Source: Aldrovandia affinis
Taxonomy: Eukaryota; Chordata; Actinopteri; Notacanthiformes; Halosauridae
Length of the DNA stretch: 64,000 nt
Reading direction: 5' to 3'
NCBI GenBank assembly: GCA_029706075.1
Contig: JAINUG010000031.1
Coordinates: 2,835,001 to 2,899,000, forward strand
How positions within the stretch are numbered: position 1 is the stretch's first letter; each line of letters begins with the position of its first letter. The translations under genes were made by a program, and so were the position numbers. The notes under the pieces are model-generated. The model worked only from the letters and a program-made list of their open reading frames with translations. It did not search any database and was not told where the DNA came from. Shown piece by piece: positions 1 to 13,949 of the stretch.

Positions 1-784
1 TGAGCGTGCATATGTGCGTATGTGTGCGCGTGACTATGTGCACTTGCTTCGCCAATACCGGCCAGCGTTGGGCAGCACATCTTTGTTTCAGTCACTGGCC
101 GGAACCAACAGTGTTCAGCCGTCTCAGCTCCCATCCTATCTCTGACTTGAGAGAAGTAATGAAGAGCCAAGGTGGAAAGGAAAGCCGAGTCCTCCTGTGG
201 CTCACCAGGATCAGGGCTGAAGACCCTCATGTCCCACTTCAACAGCTCTCATTTAGAGAGCGTGACATTCAGGGACTTAGACAGGCAGGGGAGGGGTGTG
301 ACAGCATGGACCGTGCCGACATGGCAGGGGAACGGCTGTGCGTGTTTCCATAACAACTCTTCTGGGCCCTGAAAAAGAACATCCACGTTTGGCCTCAAAT
401 CGACACAATATTTTAGGCGAGGGGCCAGCTGAGCGACAGATATTAAAATAGAACTGGACCTGAAATCTGTTAAAAATGAAGCTCTCCACACAGGCAAAGA
501 ACTAGTTGGCCCGCATTGGGGGTTTTTCTGTCACTGCGGGTCTTTCATCTCTCTGAGCATAGAGAGCTGACGACGAGGTAAGAAGTGCGCCCGGCCATTC
601 CTCCGCTTCCTGAAGCACTCCGCAGCAAAGCGGTGACAGATCTCACTTCTTCTTCTTAACCAAGTCATCAGAGTGGATATTGATCATATTAACATTACTT
701 CACGCGCCGATCAATGGCTCACGATGAAGAGGCCTGTAGTTAAAGTGAGGACAAATGAGTCTCTCTCCCTCTCTCCCTCTCTCC

Positions 785-836
<52 letters not shown>

Positions 837-3800
837 ACAAGGCTGCAGTGGAAACTGCTTGAAGTGAGAGATGGGAAAAGCATTTCTAAAGCGAAAAAAA
901 CCTCCAAAACTTCAAAATTGGAATTCAAAAACAGTCGATCTTATTTGCATTTCATTGTGTACTCTCCTACCAACTGTCCTTTGAACCAAGAGACTATAAA
1001 TAAAATAGGCATGAAATAACAAAAAACCAAAAGGCATGGTTGCTAGTGGCCAGCTTGAATGTCCCATTCTGTGGTTAACAAGGCAAGCAGCTGACAGGAT
1101 TCTATTTCAGGTCTTTTAGCGGCAGTAGAGGGACCCTAATAAGCAAAGGCCCCTGACTAAATTACCATGTATGATGCCACCTTCCCCATTTCCCCTGACC
1201 TCAGAACAGTCCAGAGTTATTAGCTGTGTGTAAAACAGCATCCATAGTTCCTGATTAGTATGCCGGTCATCAGTTTAACACCAAGCTCACAGATGCCCAA
1301 AGTTCAATCTGCTTTGCATGAATTGAAAAACAGATAAGACTTCAGATAATTACAAAAAAGCAGGCTAGTGGTAAATGGTAAAAATGATATGATGGCAAAG
1401 TCTGTGGTCAGCAAAGGGTCACAAATATGTTAAAGTAACTATGATTGTATTATTCTTTCTGCACTATTATATGTGTCTCTAAGGAAGACAATGCAAATAG
1501 TGGTGATATTAAGGCAAAAGGACATGGAACCAGTTGGCCTTATCAGGGAAGTGTATACAACATATTTCACAATATACAGTGTTGTGCACACTTCACCGCT
1601 AAGGGCAATTGGCTGTATGTCCTTTCACAACAACATCACCTGCATTTGCATTTTCTTCCTCAGAGACACAGTACCAATGTCAGTCGTTAAATGTGTATAA
1701 CAGCATTCTATGCAACATCTCCCCATAGCTGGGATACTACACCAGTTAGAGGCCAGTTTTCCCAGTCACACAAAATTCTGATGATGTCATCATTCTGCTT
1801 CCCGGTGACCCATTTTGAAACGTTGCCTTAAAAAATAATAAATAAATAAAAATAAGAGCGTGCACAAGGGGCAGGTTGCGTAACCGCGAAGAGCAAAGGA
1901 TTACAGTCTCCACACCTTCCGGTCCAGCAGAAACACAATCCTTAGAGCGACTTTGGAATACATTTATTAATATGATTTACATAAAGTTAAACTTCCTGCA
2001 GCCAAAGAGGCCAATCTAAAATAAGCCTCCTTGACAGTGCCATGTGTTATATATGTCACGCCTGCGGCGGGGAATTCTCCTGGGACCTGTGGCCTGAAAA
2101 TGACAGAAAGTGAAGAAAGAGCTGAGAAATAGAGGAATCATTCATTTCGTCGTCTGAGGGAAAAAAAGAAAAAAAAATTAATCTGAGAAGTAAAACACAA
2201 AAATGCATCTCTGGGCTACTGGTCAAAGTCCCACAATTTAACTTAAATACCATCCCGATTTCAATTTTAGCACAACGGTAATACATTTTTGATCACGTGC
2301 GTACTTCACAATCGGACGTCCCCTACATTATTTGAATCTGAATTCACAGTTCTAGGCAATTCAACCCAAAGGCTAGTCACTGCTGCTCTGAACGCAGGTG
2401 GCTGTAAGTGTCATAACGTACATATATCACATTTATTTAACCCCATATAACATGGCTATCCCTGACATGCAGCACTGTGCATGACACTGGCAGCAAACAA
2501 CAAGGGAATGCAACAGATAACCAGATATTACTACAGGGCTCAAAAAGAAAACCCTGAGATGGTTATTCTGAATGGCTGCATGCCAAAAAGAGAACATGAG
2601 TTGACCCAAATTCACATGCTATATCTCATAGCCATAACTTACACTAAGTCCCATATTGTTACTGACATGTTTTAATGCTTTACAGTAATTAAGTGGTGCT
2701 GGTAATAAAAACAAACTGTTATAATGCATGTAATAGTGTTTTACCTGCATCTATCCACATTATTATACATCAGACATACATTCAAAATAAAATAGCCAAG
2801 GGAAAATGGCGAACTTTTTTGATGGAGTTAACTTTTGAAGCCAATTATCTAAGAAGCTACCGAAGGTTGAAACAATAGCACTAGAAATAGAAACGCAATC
2901 TAGAATCTGGTGCAGTATTTCATGGAGAGAGGGATTAGTCCCACGGGCTACGGTGTAATTCACAAACCCTAACAGCACCTTGGCACGCAACCCATTTTCA
3001 CTAGTGCTGTGAAAAGCGTGAGATGCACACTGACACAGAGGCAACATGTACTAAAACAACCAAAGAGACTGGGGGATTTACAACTTTGAATAACCCCAGA
3101 GCAAGCCATGCCCTCGCATCTGCCATAACTGTGAAATGATGTTAATGTGCTCACTTACAGTTGTACGAAGTTCTGAAGTAAAATATCAACGCGGCACTCA
3201 CTTTTGGCCGAACCCTACAAACAACGAGACGGATTAAATAAGAACAAGAATGCTCTACATTGCTCGACACAGCTGGAAACAATCCGTGCAAGCCGATCAC
3301 CTGTTTGTGCCAGGAAATTCATTACTGCATTGTGATATTAATTACCCCAACAGGAACCGTTCTATATTTAATATGCACAGTGCATCACATGCATAACAAG
3401 GCAGTGTTTCAACCTTGGCTATCGTGTCAGCAGTAATCAAATCGTAATGTTGACAACTACACGCTCACAAATCAATAGAGGAAAATCATTAAACGCTGAA
3501 TTGTAATTCACTCATCTATATGTGTCTGAGGCTCTGTCTCGCTGTGCCAGACTCGTGCATGCCTTTCGTTGCATGTATTGCGTGGAAGCATGTTGCGCGG
3601 CCGGCTTAGTGCATGGCCTTTGATTCATATTTTGAGGGTTGCGGTACACTGCAACCTCTCGTCATGATCTCTTGAGATGTTATGACACAAAACGTTTATC
3701 ACCGGACGACTCTTCAATTATACACCACACCACTCATAATACAAATGTCACGAATGTCAAATGCAAAACTTTCCCCTTCCTCATTGGAAGGGTGTGTATG

Positions 3801-5311
3801 TGCCCAGTTTGGAATAAACACATCTAATACATTTTAATAATGAATAAGAATGAATTGCATTGGCACTGTGATTTTAATTAGGTTCCAAAGCTCTCTACGG
3901 AGATGGAGAACTTCACATCGACCACCATATATACTGTTCTACCTACATGGCATTACATGCACTCTTCCTGAGTGACATATCATCTTTAATGTTCACAGAG
4001 ACTCAGGACCTCTGTTAAATGCATCTTCCAAAGGACGACACTTCCTGCAGGACAGCGTCCCTATCATTGGTGCATTTCCCCGGCCCCCAATTTTTTAACC
4101 TCAGCAAGATTTGCACCTTTTCCCAGCAACATCTTTTTCCCCCCCTTATAATTAAAGAGGGCATGATTCCCATCACCTGGAGTTAAGTGAAAATGAGAAG
4201 TTGACAGGAGGATTGTCATTGAAAGCAAGAAGGTCAATGAGCTTCAGACCACTGCAGACTTCACTCCCGGCTTCTAATATAGAGCAATACTGACCTCTAG
4301 TGGCCGAAATATGTCGTATGATAAATGTTTTTTGGCTCCACTGCAATCCACTACAAGTATGTGGCCTAAAATTGCTTGCTAAAATCATTCTGAATTTGAG
4401 AGCACACATTGATCAATTTCTAGGAGATGAATAAAAAAACATTTGCCGATAATAAGGTGGAAAAGCCGTAAGCCCATCAATCACTTTCCGCGGCATAATA
4501 TAGACTACCAAAAATGTTTTCCACTTCCCTTCCGCAACAAAAAAAGTCACTGTAATTCTAGCAATCCAAGCTAACAATCTGTACAATTACTTTTATGACA
4601 GGAAGAAATGTGTGACCTTGCAAAATAAGTCATTTGTGCCTCTGCATTTATACCACCTCCCACACCCCCGCACCCCCATCCCTTGGCAAACAATTCACCT
4701 TGCGAGTTGGATTGTCAACAGATTCCGCTCAGTTCTGGACAAACAACCATGCTGTGGACAAACGTCCCCAGCTGTTAGTGATGCGAGTGTGTCGGTTTTG
4801 ACCCAGGGCTCTGCGTCGAATCGGGGGAACCTCATTAACACACTCATTGTGCCGAGCATCTGAAGTCACCTCTGAGCGGAGGAGGGAAATGAGACTGCCA
4901 TAAAACACAGGATTAGACACAGACACCATTCAAATGCCCAGATATGTGACACGCAGGCTCATGCACCCTAATCTGGAGCTGGTCTCTAAACAGGGAGAGA
5001 GGGGGGGAGACTTGTCCACTTGGTTCCTGCACCCCTGGTATTGAGCACATGTATGGAGGACAGATCAGAATGCAATCTCTCCCTCGCTGTTGGTGATGCG
5101 TTCGCATGACATATCGAGGTAATAAAGCGGCCCTCCGCAGGGACGGCCACGCTGTACTAATTAAACACTTCCACGGCGACCTTATTGCAGGAGCCAGTTG
5201 CTATGGAGTTGCGATACATCTGGGCTCCGTGTCAAACTAGATTTCACTTCTCGAATTAAAATGGGAGGAAAAAAGTCGCAAGATCATTACCACATAAGGC
5301 TGAATTACATA
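1..5311. other. Gene-free flank
   Basis: Apart from a CT microsatellite (759-835) I see no exon, RNA gene or recognisable transposon. Open frames here are short and without family resemblance. Confidence 0.6.
759..835. repeat. (CT)n microsatellite
   Basis: It begins as CTCTCC repeats and becomes pure CT to 835. Confidence 0.95.
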
Positions 5312-5831
5312 CAGTGGGTTCGGAAAGTATTCAGACCCCCTTAAATTTGTCACTCTTTGTCATATTGCAGCCATTTGCTAAAATCAATTAATTTCATTTT
5401 TTTCCTCGTTCATGCACACACAGCACCCAATATTGTCAGAAAAACACAGACTTGTAGAAATTTTTGCAGATTTATTACAAAATAAACACTGAAATATCAC
5501 ATGGCCATAAGTATTCAGACCCTTTGCTGTGACACTTGTATATTTAACTCAGGTGCTGTCCAATTCTTCTGATCATCCTTGAGATGGGCCTACACCTTCA
5601 TTGGAGTCCAGCTGTGCTTTTAGCAAATGGCTGCAATATCACATGGCCATAAGTATTCAGACCCTTTGCTGTGACACTTGTATATTTAACTCAGGTGCTG
5701 TCCAATTCTTCTGATCATCCTTGAGATGGGCCTACACCTTCATTGGAGTCCAGCTGTGCTTTTAGCAAATGGCTGCAATATGACAAAGAGTGAAAAATGT
5801 AAGGGGGTCTGAATACTTTCCGAACCCACTG
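5312..5831. mobile_element. Tc1/mariner-type MITE with internal duplication
   Basis: The termini begin CAGTGGGTTCGGAAAGTATT and the last ~65 bp is the near-exact reverse complement. Flanks are TA on both sides, the Tc1/mariner target site. At 520 bp it has no transposase. A 142 bp segment occurs twice in tandem (5493-5634 and 5635-5776). The inner end of the inverted repeat (AGCAAATGGCTGCAATAT) is also at each duplication boundary, suggesting the extra copy arose by slippage or recombination. Confidence 0.9.
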
Positions 5832-5833
5832 TA

Positions 5834-6585
5834 TATCCACTGTTGGCAGATTGACACTATGGTTGGGCAGGTGCGTTGATAACACACGGGAAGATTACTG
5901 TGAGGGACTGGCTTGCTTAGCCCTTGTTAAAAATGACTAAATGAATAAACAATGAAATCAACTGGAAGCATCACATGGTCATGGCAGCTCCAGCAAGGTC
6001 TGGGTATTTATTTTCATGAAACAAAAGGTCTATAGAATTATTCATCAGGTTGTGCCGACTTGGGTTTTGAAACAGAGTTGGAGAAAAGCTGTCTGCTTTC
6101 TGTGTGTATGTGTGTGTATTCCAGGTTTTCATTGACAGCATATTGCTAATACCCTTGTGGGAGGTACTACTGGACCATGTGAGTCCAACGTGAGTTCATT
6201 CCATTATTCAGCGAAGTGGGGCTCAGCTAGACCTCCAACGCCGCGAGTCAGAGCTGTGAATGGACACCGCCTCCGATCTCACACAGAGATGGGAGCTTGC
6301 TCCGCAGGCGGAGAATGTGCTGGACTTCTGCCTGGCCCGTTCAGCGAGGATCCCCGTGACAGAGAGAGACGGGTCAGAACCTGTCAACTGGGGATCAACA
6401 CTCATCCATCAGCTCTCCATATGCTGCTCATTAATAGCAGACATTTACACACCTTCCTGGCAAAGAGCACAGACCACATGACCCACAGCACATCTGTTTA
6501 TGGAGCCTTAATTGCAGAGCAGAGAGGGACAAGTGCTTCAAGGTGCCAGCGAACTGGCTTTGAGAGGAAACCAGGGCCAAGGAGT
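5834..6585. other. Gene-free stretch
   Basis: Unique sequence with no recognised feature. Confidence 0.5.
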
Positions 6586-6636
6586 CGCTGTGCTTTAAAA
6601 CCATTCCGTGACAATGTGAAATATGCAACTTTCCTT

Positions 6637-6670
<34 letters not shown>

Positions 6671-6735
6671 TATGGCTGTGCTTTAAAACCATTCTGTGAC
6701 AAAGTAAAATATGCAACTTTCCCCAAGAGAGAGAG

Positions 6736-6766
<31 letters not shown>

Positions 6767-6990
6767 TATGGCTGTGTTTTAAAACCATTCTGTGACAAAG
6801 TAAAATATGCAACTTTCCCCAAGAGAGAGAGAGAAAGAAAGAGAGAAAGAGAGAAAGAAAGAGAGAGAGAAAGAGAGAGAGAGAAAGAAAGAGAGAGAGA
6901 AAGAGAGAAAGAGACAGAGAGAGAAGGAGAGAGAGAGAGAGAGAGATATGGCTGTGTTTTAAAAGCATTCTGTAAAAATGCTCCCTCAAA
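6586..6990. repeat. Tandem array of a ~55 bp unit spaced by GA runs
   Basis: Four copies of a unit beginning TATGGCTGTG and containing TTTTAAAACCATTCTGTGAC and TATGCAACTTTCCCC start near 6586, 6671, 6767 and 6947. Each is followed by a GA/GAAA run of different length. The last copy is truncated. The long open frames on both strands here are products of the dinucleotide repeat, not genes. Confidence 0.9.
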
Positions 6991-7082
6991 TTCAGAGAGA
7001 GAGAGGGAGAGGAAAAAAGTGCCAGGGAGCTGGAGAGAAAAGGGAGATTTGGAGCAAGGGAGAGAGAACAGGAGTGAGGGGT

Positions 7083-7201
<119 letters not shown>

Positions 7202-7203
7202 AT

Positions 7204-8384
7204 CAGCCCCAGGCAGGATTGTATTATGGATCACACCTCTTTCATTTTCCAGGAGTTGAAAGTGAAGCCAGGCCAGGAATGGCCCATATTCCAGCTCACC
7301 ATGGCGATGGTGTGACGGGGACAGAATTACCATGTCACTGCCCCCTGCCCCAGCGCACCAACGCCTTCAAGTTCACATAATAAATACACTCCATCAACAA
7401 CGCCAATGCTGTGAGGGAGGCCAATCGCCAGCAGCTCTGAATGAGCAGGAATTAATTATAGATGTATGTTAAATTACTTTCATTACCTCCCCTGGTCCTG
7501 GGATGGGACACAGAGAAAAGGGATGAATGATGAAACAGTATTTCAATACATCCCCCTAGCAGTGCTCTCTCTCTCCCCTTCCTTCCCCTCCTCTCTCTCT
7601 CTCTCGCTCTTCCCGCAGGTTTGACTGCTGAACACTGTGAAAATGGCACTTTATTTTTCATGCGTTAGAGGTTTGTGCAGAGAAAGCAAAGTCAAACGCT
7701 AGTGTGGGTAGACAACGCATTAAGGAAAGGTTGCAGGAATGGATGGATAGCATGTTTGTAAACCAGGAATGTGCACAGAACGAAGTGACCCAGTATCCAT
7801 CACTGCGGGTGTCTGGAAAAGGCCAGGCACAAAATAAGTGATGTCCCAAAAATAGGGTACATGAGCAAGAAGAGAAGGGAACAGATCACAGATCACAGAT
7901 CGCATACTAAACCTTGGCAAGAGGAGTGATGCTGATTGATCTCTGAATTAAATCATATTATAAGACACTTTGGACCAGAGACATCAAGAGTCATGAGATA
8001 ATTGGAAATCTGCCACACAGTAACAGTTTTCATAACATAATTGTATATATTGTGCTGTTACTATTTAAGAACTTGGAATTATCATCTTGGAATGATCAGA
8101 GTCAATCTATGGTATATTGCTGTGGGACTCCGTCGGTCATAAATAATCAAAGTGTGTAGGCGAAATCATTCAGAGATTCATTCTGTTAACTGAGGTCAGT
8201 CAGCTTCAATTAGAGAACTCTGAGCATGTTACCCTTTAAAACAAAACCATAGCATATTATAGAACGGAACCATGATGTCAGATCTCTAAGACCTTTTATA
8301 ATTTTGATTTGAACGATTCCCTTTAACACACAGCCTTTGGCATTTTTTTTAATAACACCAACCTTTGAATCTGACTCTGACGCT
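7204..8384. other. Gene-free stretch
   Basis: A short CT-rich patch near 7565-7610; otherwise nothing recognised. Confidence 0.5.
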
Positions 8385-8475
8385 GGCCACTGCAACCGGG
8401 GTTCGATTCCACCGGCCAATCGTATCGGCTCTGGCCGGGAGTGCCACTGTGGGGCGGCGATTGGCTGTCCACCCC
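8385..8475 (+). mobile_element. Truncated tRNA-derived SINE (family B)
   Basis: Contains a box B-like GGGGTTCGATTCCACCGG followed by GGGCGGCGATTGGCTGTCC, which matches the body of the copies near 24840 and 45189. Both ends are missing. Confidence 0.5.
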
Positions 8476-11400
8476 AGGGAGGAGTCCAAGCCCAATTTAA
8501 GGTTCTTTAAATGTTTTGTGAGGTCAGTTTTCTTGGATAATCTCCCTATTGGTCAAATGGAGAGAATAACTGTTTTTATTGTGTTAATAGTCATCTTTAG
8601 CTATGTACTCAGTGACTCAGCATAATGTGTTATAAAGAAGAGAGAAAAGGGATGTCTCTCAGAGTTGTCAAACTTTGTTTATGCTGTAACTGTAACTCTA
8701 TGCTTATGAAACTGTAACTCATTTTCTTAAAACTATAAACAAACACAAAACTCAAAACAGTCAACCGGTTTGGCAAAACTCCTCAAAAGTCTTGCAAAGT
8801 GCACTGCATTCAAAACGACGCTTCAAAATGCTCTTCTCGAACTGACCCTTTTAAGCCAAAATGACACACACACAGCATCAAGTGATGCGACTCTACCGAT
8901 GAGCAATTACACACGGTTGTGATAAATTAAACAGTAACTGCTCAGGAAGTCGTTGTTTCCCCCATTGCTTACACACATTTCATGGAACTGTACACCATTT
9001 TATGAAAGATCTGCACCTAAAACACTCCTAACCATTTTTTCCACAAAATGAAATGCTTTATTAAAAAACCTTGTCGTCTCTTTTCAGAATTATGTTTTGT
9101 CAAAATGATAAGCACAAGCCACAGAATTAATAGACCTTTCTGAGAACAAATGCACAGTGGTGAAATAAATGGAAAACACATTTATCTAAAACACTACTTA
9201 TCAGATGCATCAGCATGTTTGCTTCAGTTTGAAGATATTGCTTACACCACCATTCAGTAAATTATTTTACCGTGGCATCTGTTGCATCAAAATGAATTCA
9301 GTAATACTTGGCAAGTCTTACGTACAGTACATGCCAACCACGTAGCCTACAGTTGCCTTTTACAACAGTTTACAGTACTGCATGTGTGCAAGATAGTAAT
9401 TACAGTGAAGTACAAAAATATGAGAATGTATTATCTCAAACATAGAGGAGCTCCTGTGGCCCCTATATTCATGCTGAAGCTCTGATTGCTGATTGAATAT
9501 TGAATAGTCAGTCTAGAAGCGTTTGCGCTTGTGAGCGTGAGTGTGGCCAATGATATTTGAGGTTCAGGTTTTTGAATGGCATTGCTTTCCACGTGAACAG
9601 ACGGAGATGCTCTGTATGTCATTGGTGTCAAATGAGCAATGTTGTGTTTAGAGTTTTTGATTCAGATTTGCAATTTGAGTGAAAAGCAGGAATAGTGATT
9701 TGGTTTTTGTATAAATGGTGTAGGATTTGGTCAAATGGGTTTTTGGTCACAAAATTCCGTTTTAATGTGTAAACAATGAAAAACGTAACCCATCACTGAG
9801 CTAATGCATTTTCAGTGTTATACACTTACAACTTGTTTATAACAGAAGCCTGTTTTAATAGATTGCTACTGCAGCTACTCAAATATAAAAAGAATGCACA
9901 AATACAGCACCAACATTTTTTGCACCAACAAAAACCAACCAATCTTTCCAGATTAGTACATTTCAGCAATTAAAAAATTAATAACTTCCAGCGGAATATT
10001 ATATAATTAGTTAAGTGTTGCTGCTCTATCCAACAAGGAAGGCAATTTACAAGGACAAATGTATCGTACTCCAGGTGCACCGGAGGGAAACAGCTGTCTG
10101 ATTTAATAACCATTAGGGAAGAGACATTTTTAATGCCATTACTGATATTAATGCTATACCATTAACTGCCCCCGAGGACCCTAGTCTTCCAAAAATTGCT
10201 GATTTCTTTGCAATGTGAAAATCACAAGTAGTGTAGACAAGCACGCATGCTCTGTTGAGGAACGCGGTTCCTGAGCTTCGTCACCCTAAAACAAGGAGAC
10301 GGTATCAGTTCCTATAATGACGGACCAAACCCCAAATTCTTTGAAGGTACGTGCACTCTGGTAAACATCACTCTCTCTCGCTTCTCTCCCATCTTTTGAA
10401 AGCACTTGGGATTATTGACTGCATGTTATTCACTAAAGGGCTTATAATATCGGGCTAAATTACAGCACAGCTGACTGCTCTCAAAATGAACCCGATGAAC
10501 AGACTCCATTGTATAGCTGCTGGTGGCCTTCGATCTAATTTAGCGGATATGAGCCTAGGAGACACGAGCCTTAGTCGTCAGCTACATTTTATTTACGGTC
10601 TACATCAATAACATAAAGTAGTTCATTGTATGAAGCTCCAAACTCCATTCATGTGCCGCCGTTCCACCTCATTCTCCCACTGTAACATGCTTTCTGAGAT
10701 CCTATTTTTACCAATTAATCTTTCGAAAGAAAACCTTTGCGATTCACAAACAGCTTGATCAAATACAAGTAGAGAACCAGACTTTAACATAAGTCTTTTA
10801 TCAAAACTGTGGGAAGGTACCTGGTGAATATACTACATGTGGTTTTAGAATTATCCCTCGAGAAAAAGATAATTGATCTCAATGGGATCACTGTGCTACA
10901 TTGTTAACTGAAAACCTATTTCTAAAATACAGATTATTTGTAAGTGTTCGCACATAGCCTTCCATTATTAATAAAAACACATAGCTGCATAAGAATGCGG
11001 TCTGATCTTCATGCATTAGATCTGAATTCAATCGAAATTAAATTCCAAAGAGGGAGAAACATCAGATGCTCAGCCCAGCTGCTACGGTCTATCAAGTGAG
11101 ATTGTTCTCGTGTAGGATGCACGCAAAGTTCACGTCGACACCACTTGGGATCGGCGATAATGTTACACATAACATAAACATGAGCGAGGCGGAACATCAC
11201 ACATCGGGTCCGGCTCGGCTGCCATTTCACCGCGGGCCACCGGGAACACCGCCCCGAACCCGATGCAAATGATCGTCGCAAAAGATTTCCCAGAGTCCGC
11301 CCGGGTTCCCCCATTGCTCTTTCAGCATAACGGCAGCCTAGAACAACAATTGTGCAAGCACTAGACCCGTATCTAATCGGAAGTGCTCTGAACCAACTCG

Positions 11401-12439
11401 TTCCAATTTCTCCTCCAGCTTATAGCCTTGATAGAGGCAGTGCTCTTTGACCATCCTTGAGCGTGAAGCGCTGACATCACCATTTCCGTGGTCTTTTTTT
11501 ACGCAAGCGCCCCCCTCTCAATTTACCAGGAGGTGACCCTTGTTTTCCACCACACTTGGGCTGTCCAATCTGCCGGGTCACACGGGTCTCGGAAAGGCCG
11601 TGTCAGTGATTTGTGTGCTCGGAGAGTGGACTTTGGAAAAGGTTAGCCCACCGCTCATGTTGACCAAGCCGGCCTCATTGGCAAAACATTCCTGTCATGG
11701 GCCCCATCTTTTTTTGTTGTTGTTGCAAGCTTTTCCATATTTAATGCGCAGCACGAAAGGATTGGTTTTTGTTGTCCATCAAAAAAAGAACCTTGCCTGA
11801 TGACTAAAAATAATAAAAAGGTAATAAAAAGTTATCGGCGCTTGACATTCGGGACGCACAAGACGACATTTAGAACACCTGCAAGCTTTGCTTATTTGCC
11901 AACTTTTATTGTACTCGGTGTAAAACAGGCCAATACCTGAATGCAGCAATATCCTACTTATCACCCTTTTCGAGTGATTCTCTCGATCGATGCCGAGCGC
12001 TCAGCTAAGAGCGGGGTTTAACAGCGGGAGAGGGAGGGACGGCCAGGGGCGTGAGCACTGAAAGGAACGCCCCTGTGGAAAGGAAAGTCAGACTCAGCGG
12101 GCACCGCGCTCCCCTCCCCCCGCCCCCCGTGTCTCGGGTGTGTCCTGGGACTTCCAGCAGAGATTTTAATTTATTGGTTTGACAATTTGCTGAGTGTTGG
12201 AGACGACGTGCAGTTACGAGCGTTGGCCCAGAACTTCCTGGAGTTTTGGAGCCACGCTTTGTTAGGTGCTCGCAGCCTTAGCGATGACCTTTTTAACTTC
12301 TGCTGCTTCCTGCTTGCTGTAAAAACAAAATTTGGCAGGAGTGTCGAAATGAAGGCTACACGGCATGGCATCTGTGATTTGACACCACTGTAGCCCGCAC
12401 CGGAATGCATGGATTTTGTAGTATGCAATATTCAGAACA
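8476..12439. other. Gene-free 3' flank of the MCT gene
   Basis: AT-rich between 8690 and 10000, with no family recognised. CpG-rich patches occur at about 11090-11320 and 12000-12130. No exon is supported. Confidence 0.5.
12000..12140. promoter_or_regulatory. CpG-rich patch
   Basis: GC-rich DNA with multiple CpG and runs of C (CCCCTCCCCCCGCCCCCC) just beyond the predicted MCT poly(A) site. It could be a small CpG-island promoter for an unseen transcript or simply a GC-rich element; no exon can be attached to it. Confidence 0.25.
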
Positions 12440-12470
12440 AACAAATCGTGCAACAGATCACAGGTTTATT
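12440..12470 (-). terminator. Candidate poly(A) signal for the MCT gene
   Basis: AATAAA on the minus strand at 12465-12470 is followed by a U/GU-rich stretch (TGTGATCTGTTG, then TTTGTTTGTTCTG), the usual arrangement of a cleavage and polyadenylation site. Confidence 0.5.
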
Positions 12471-13252
12471 TTGTCCTGTGATAAAAATGCAGGAATATTA
12501 GAAATTAGTACAAGGAAAATGTAGATGCAAACACTTAATTAATGCTTATTAATGCTATTAACACTAGTCTATCTTAATATTAACTTAATATCCTTTTTCT
12601 TTTGCAGCGAACATCGAGGTATGCATTTTGTCCTTCAATATACACAAACATTTAAAGACTTGTCTTACAACAAGATACAATTTAAACAATTTAATCTAAT
12701 CTGATTGGGTTTAAGAAGTACGCAAACGCCTCATAACAACCTCAAGCATGCACACTACAGATTGCTACTGAGAGAACAGTATGGCAGATGCACCGCACCG
12801 CTGTTTGAGAACTGACAAAGAAACTACGTTCACCATTACAGAAAGCTCAACTCGTCAGTGCCAAATGGCTCAAAATGCTTACATTAAATTGCCAACTTTC
12901 AAAGCATAAAAAAACAGCCAACTGCTGTTACACTAGAACTTTAACACTTCATTCAAATAAAATTATGTTACAGTGCTTGAAAAAACGACAAGGAAAAAAT
13001 GTGAAATCATTTCATCTGTGGTCTGCTCCCTCTGGTCCTGACGCAGAGTGAAACCGCTTAAATTCAAGTAGCAATAAATACTGTTCGACGCGCAGAGGAA
13101 GGAAATGGACCCCCTCTGACTGCATGTGAAACTGAACTGTTAACTGAACGCTTGATAGAGAGAGAGAGAGAGAGAGAGGGGTCAGAGTTCTTCGTCTGAG
13201 ACACCCGGAGAGCCGGATGTCACGACGGCCGGGTGTGGCGACGCCCCTCTGG
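12450..13252 (-). other. slc16a7: Probable 3'UTR of the MCT gene
   Basis: From the stop codon the minus strand runs about 0.8 kb to an AATAAA at 12465-12470. No other coding signal lies in between. A GA/CT run (13156-13179) sits about 75 bases past the stop. The extent is inferred from the poly(A) signal, not from transcript data. Confidence 0.5.
13156..13179. repeat. (GA)n run in the MCT 3'UTR
   Basis: About 24 bp of GA on the plus strand, within the predicted 3'UTR. Confidence 0.9.
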
Positions 13253-13476
13253 TCAGGCGTGGCTGGTCGTTGGCTCCTCGTCCTCCTCGTCCTCTCTCAG
13301 GCCCACCCTCGTCACTGCGGACAGACTCAGGTCCTTCTCCCGTTGCTTCTGCTCCTGCTCCAGCAGCCTGTAGTTGTAGAAGTTCATGACGAAGAGGAAC
13401 AGGCCGGCTGCCAGCATCACGGCCCCACACATGTAGTACATGTATTTATAGTCTTTGAAGATGTCCACCAGTGCCC
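13253..13476 (-). CDS. slc16a7: MCT coding exon 4 (terminal coding exon)
   Basis: It encodes the last helix and the cytosolic tail, beginning GALVD and including the KDYKYMY and NYRLL motifs that MCTs share around helix 12. It stops at TGA, 13253-13255. The tail is acidic (EDEEDEE) and shorter than that of MCT1. The acceptor is ccgtcacgtag, preceded by a CT microsatellite that supplies most of its polypyrimidine tract. Confidence 0.92.
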
Positions 13477-13911
13477 CTACGTGACGGAGAGAGAGAGAGA
13501 GCGGTGCAGTGGTCACTACAGGTTCCATAATCCTCCCCCCCCATAACAGGTTTTCACCCCAGGCATAACACATTCTTTTTTCTTTTAAAAAACACCCCCA
13601 CAATGGCTTACGATGGACATTCCCAATGTAAAGGTCACCTGTTATTTGAAAATGATCGGAAGTTTAAAATGATCATTTTCACTGCAGCGACCTCAGTGAA
13701 AATCCTTTGACCTTCCAGTGAAAATCCTTTGACCTTCCAGTTTTAACCACTAAAACGCACAGCTCTCAGGCCAGGCGCTTGCAACAACTACACTGATCGA
13801 TATGTGAAGCAATGTATTTATTAAACCGAACAATGCTGATGTATGAATTAGAAACAGAAATTGCACATACTGTCAATTAAATTCCATAAACAAATTTCAA
13901 GTGCCTATACA

Positions 13912-13949
<38 letters not shown>

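Noticed and set aside
12187-12428. Small coding frames next to the CpG-rich patch
   Set aside because: Overlapping frames on both strands, no homology, and position within the region around the MCT poly(A) site.
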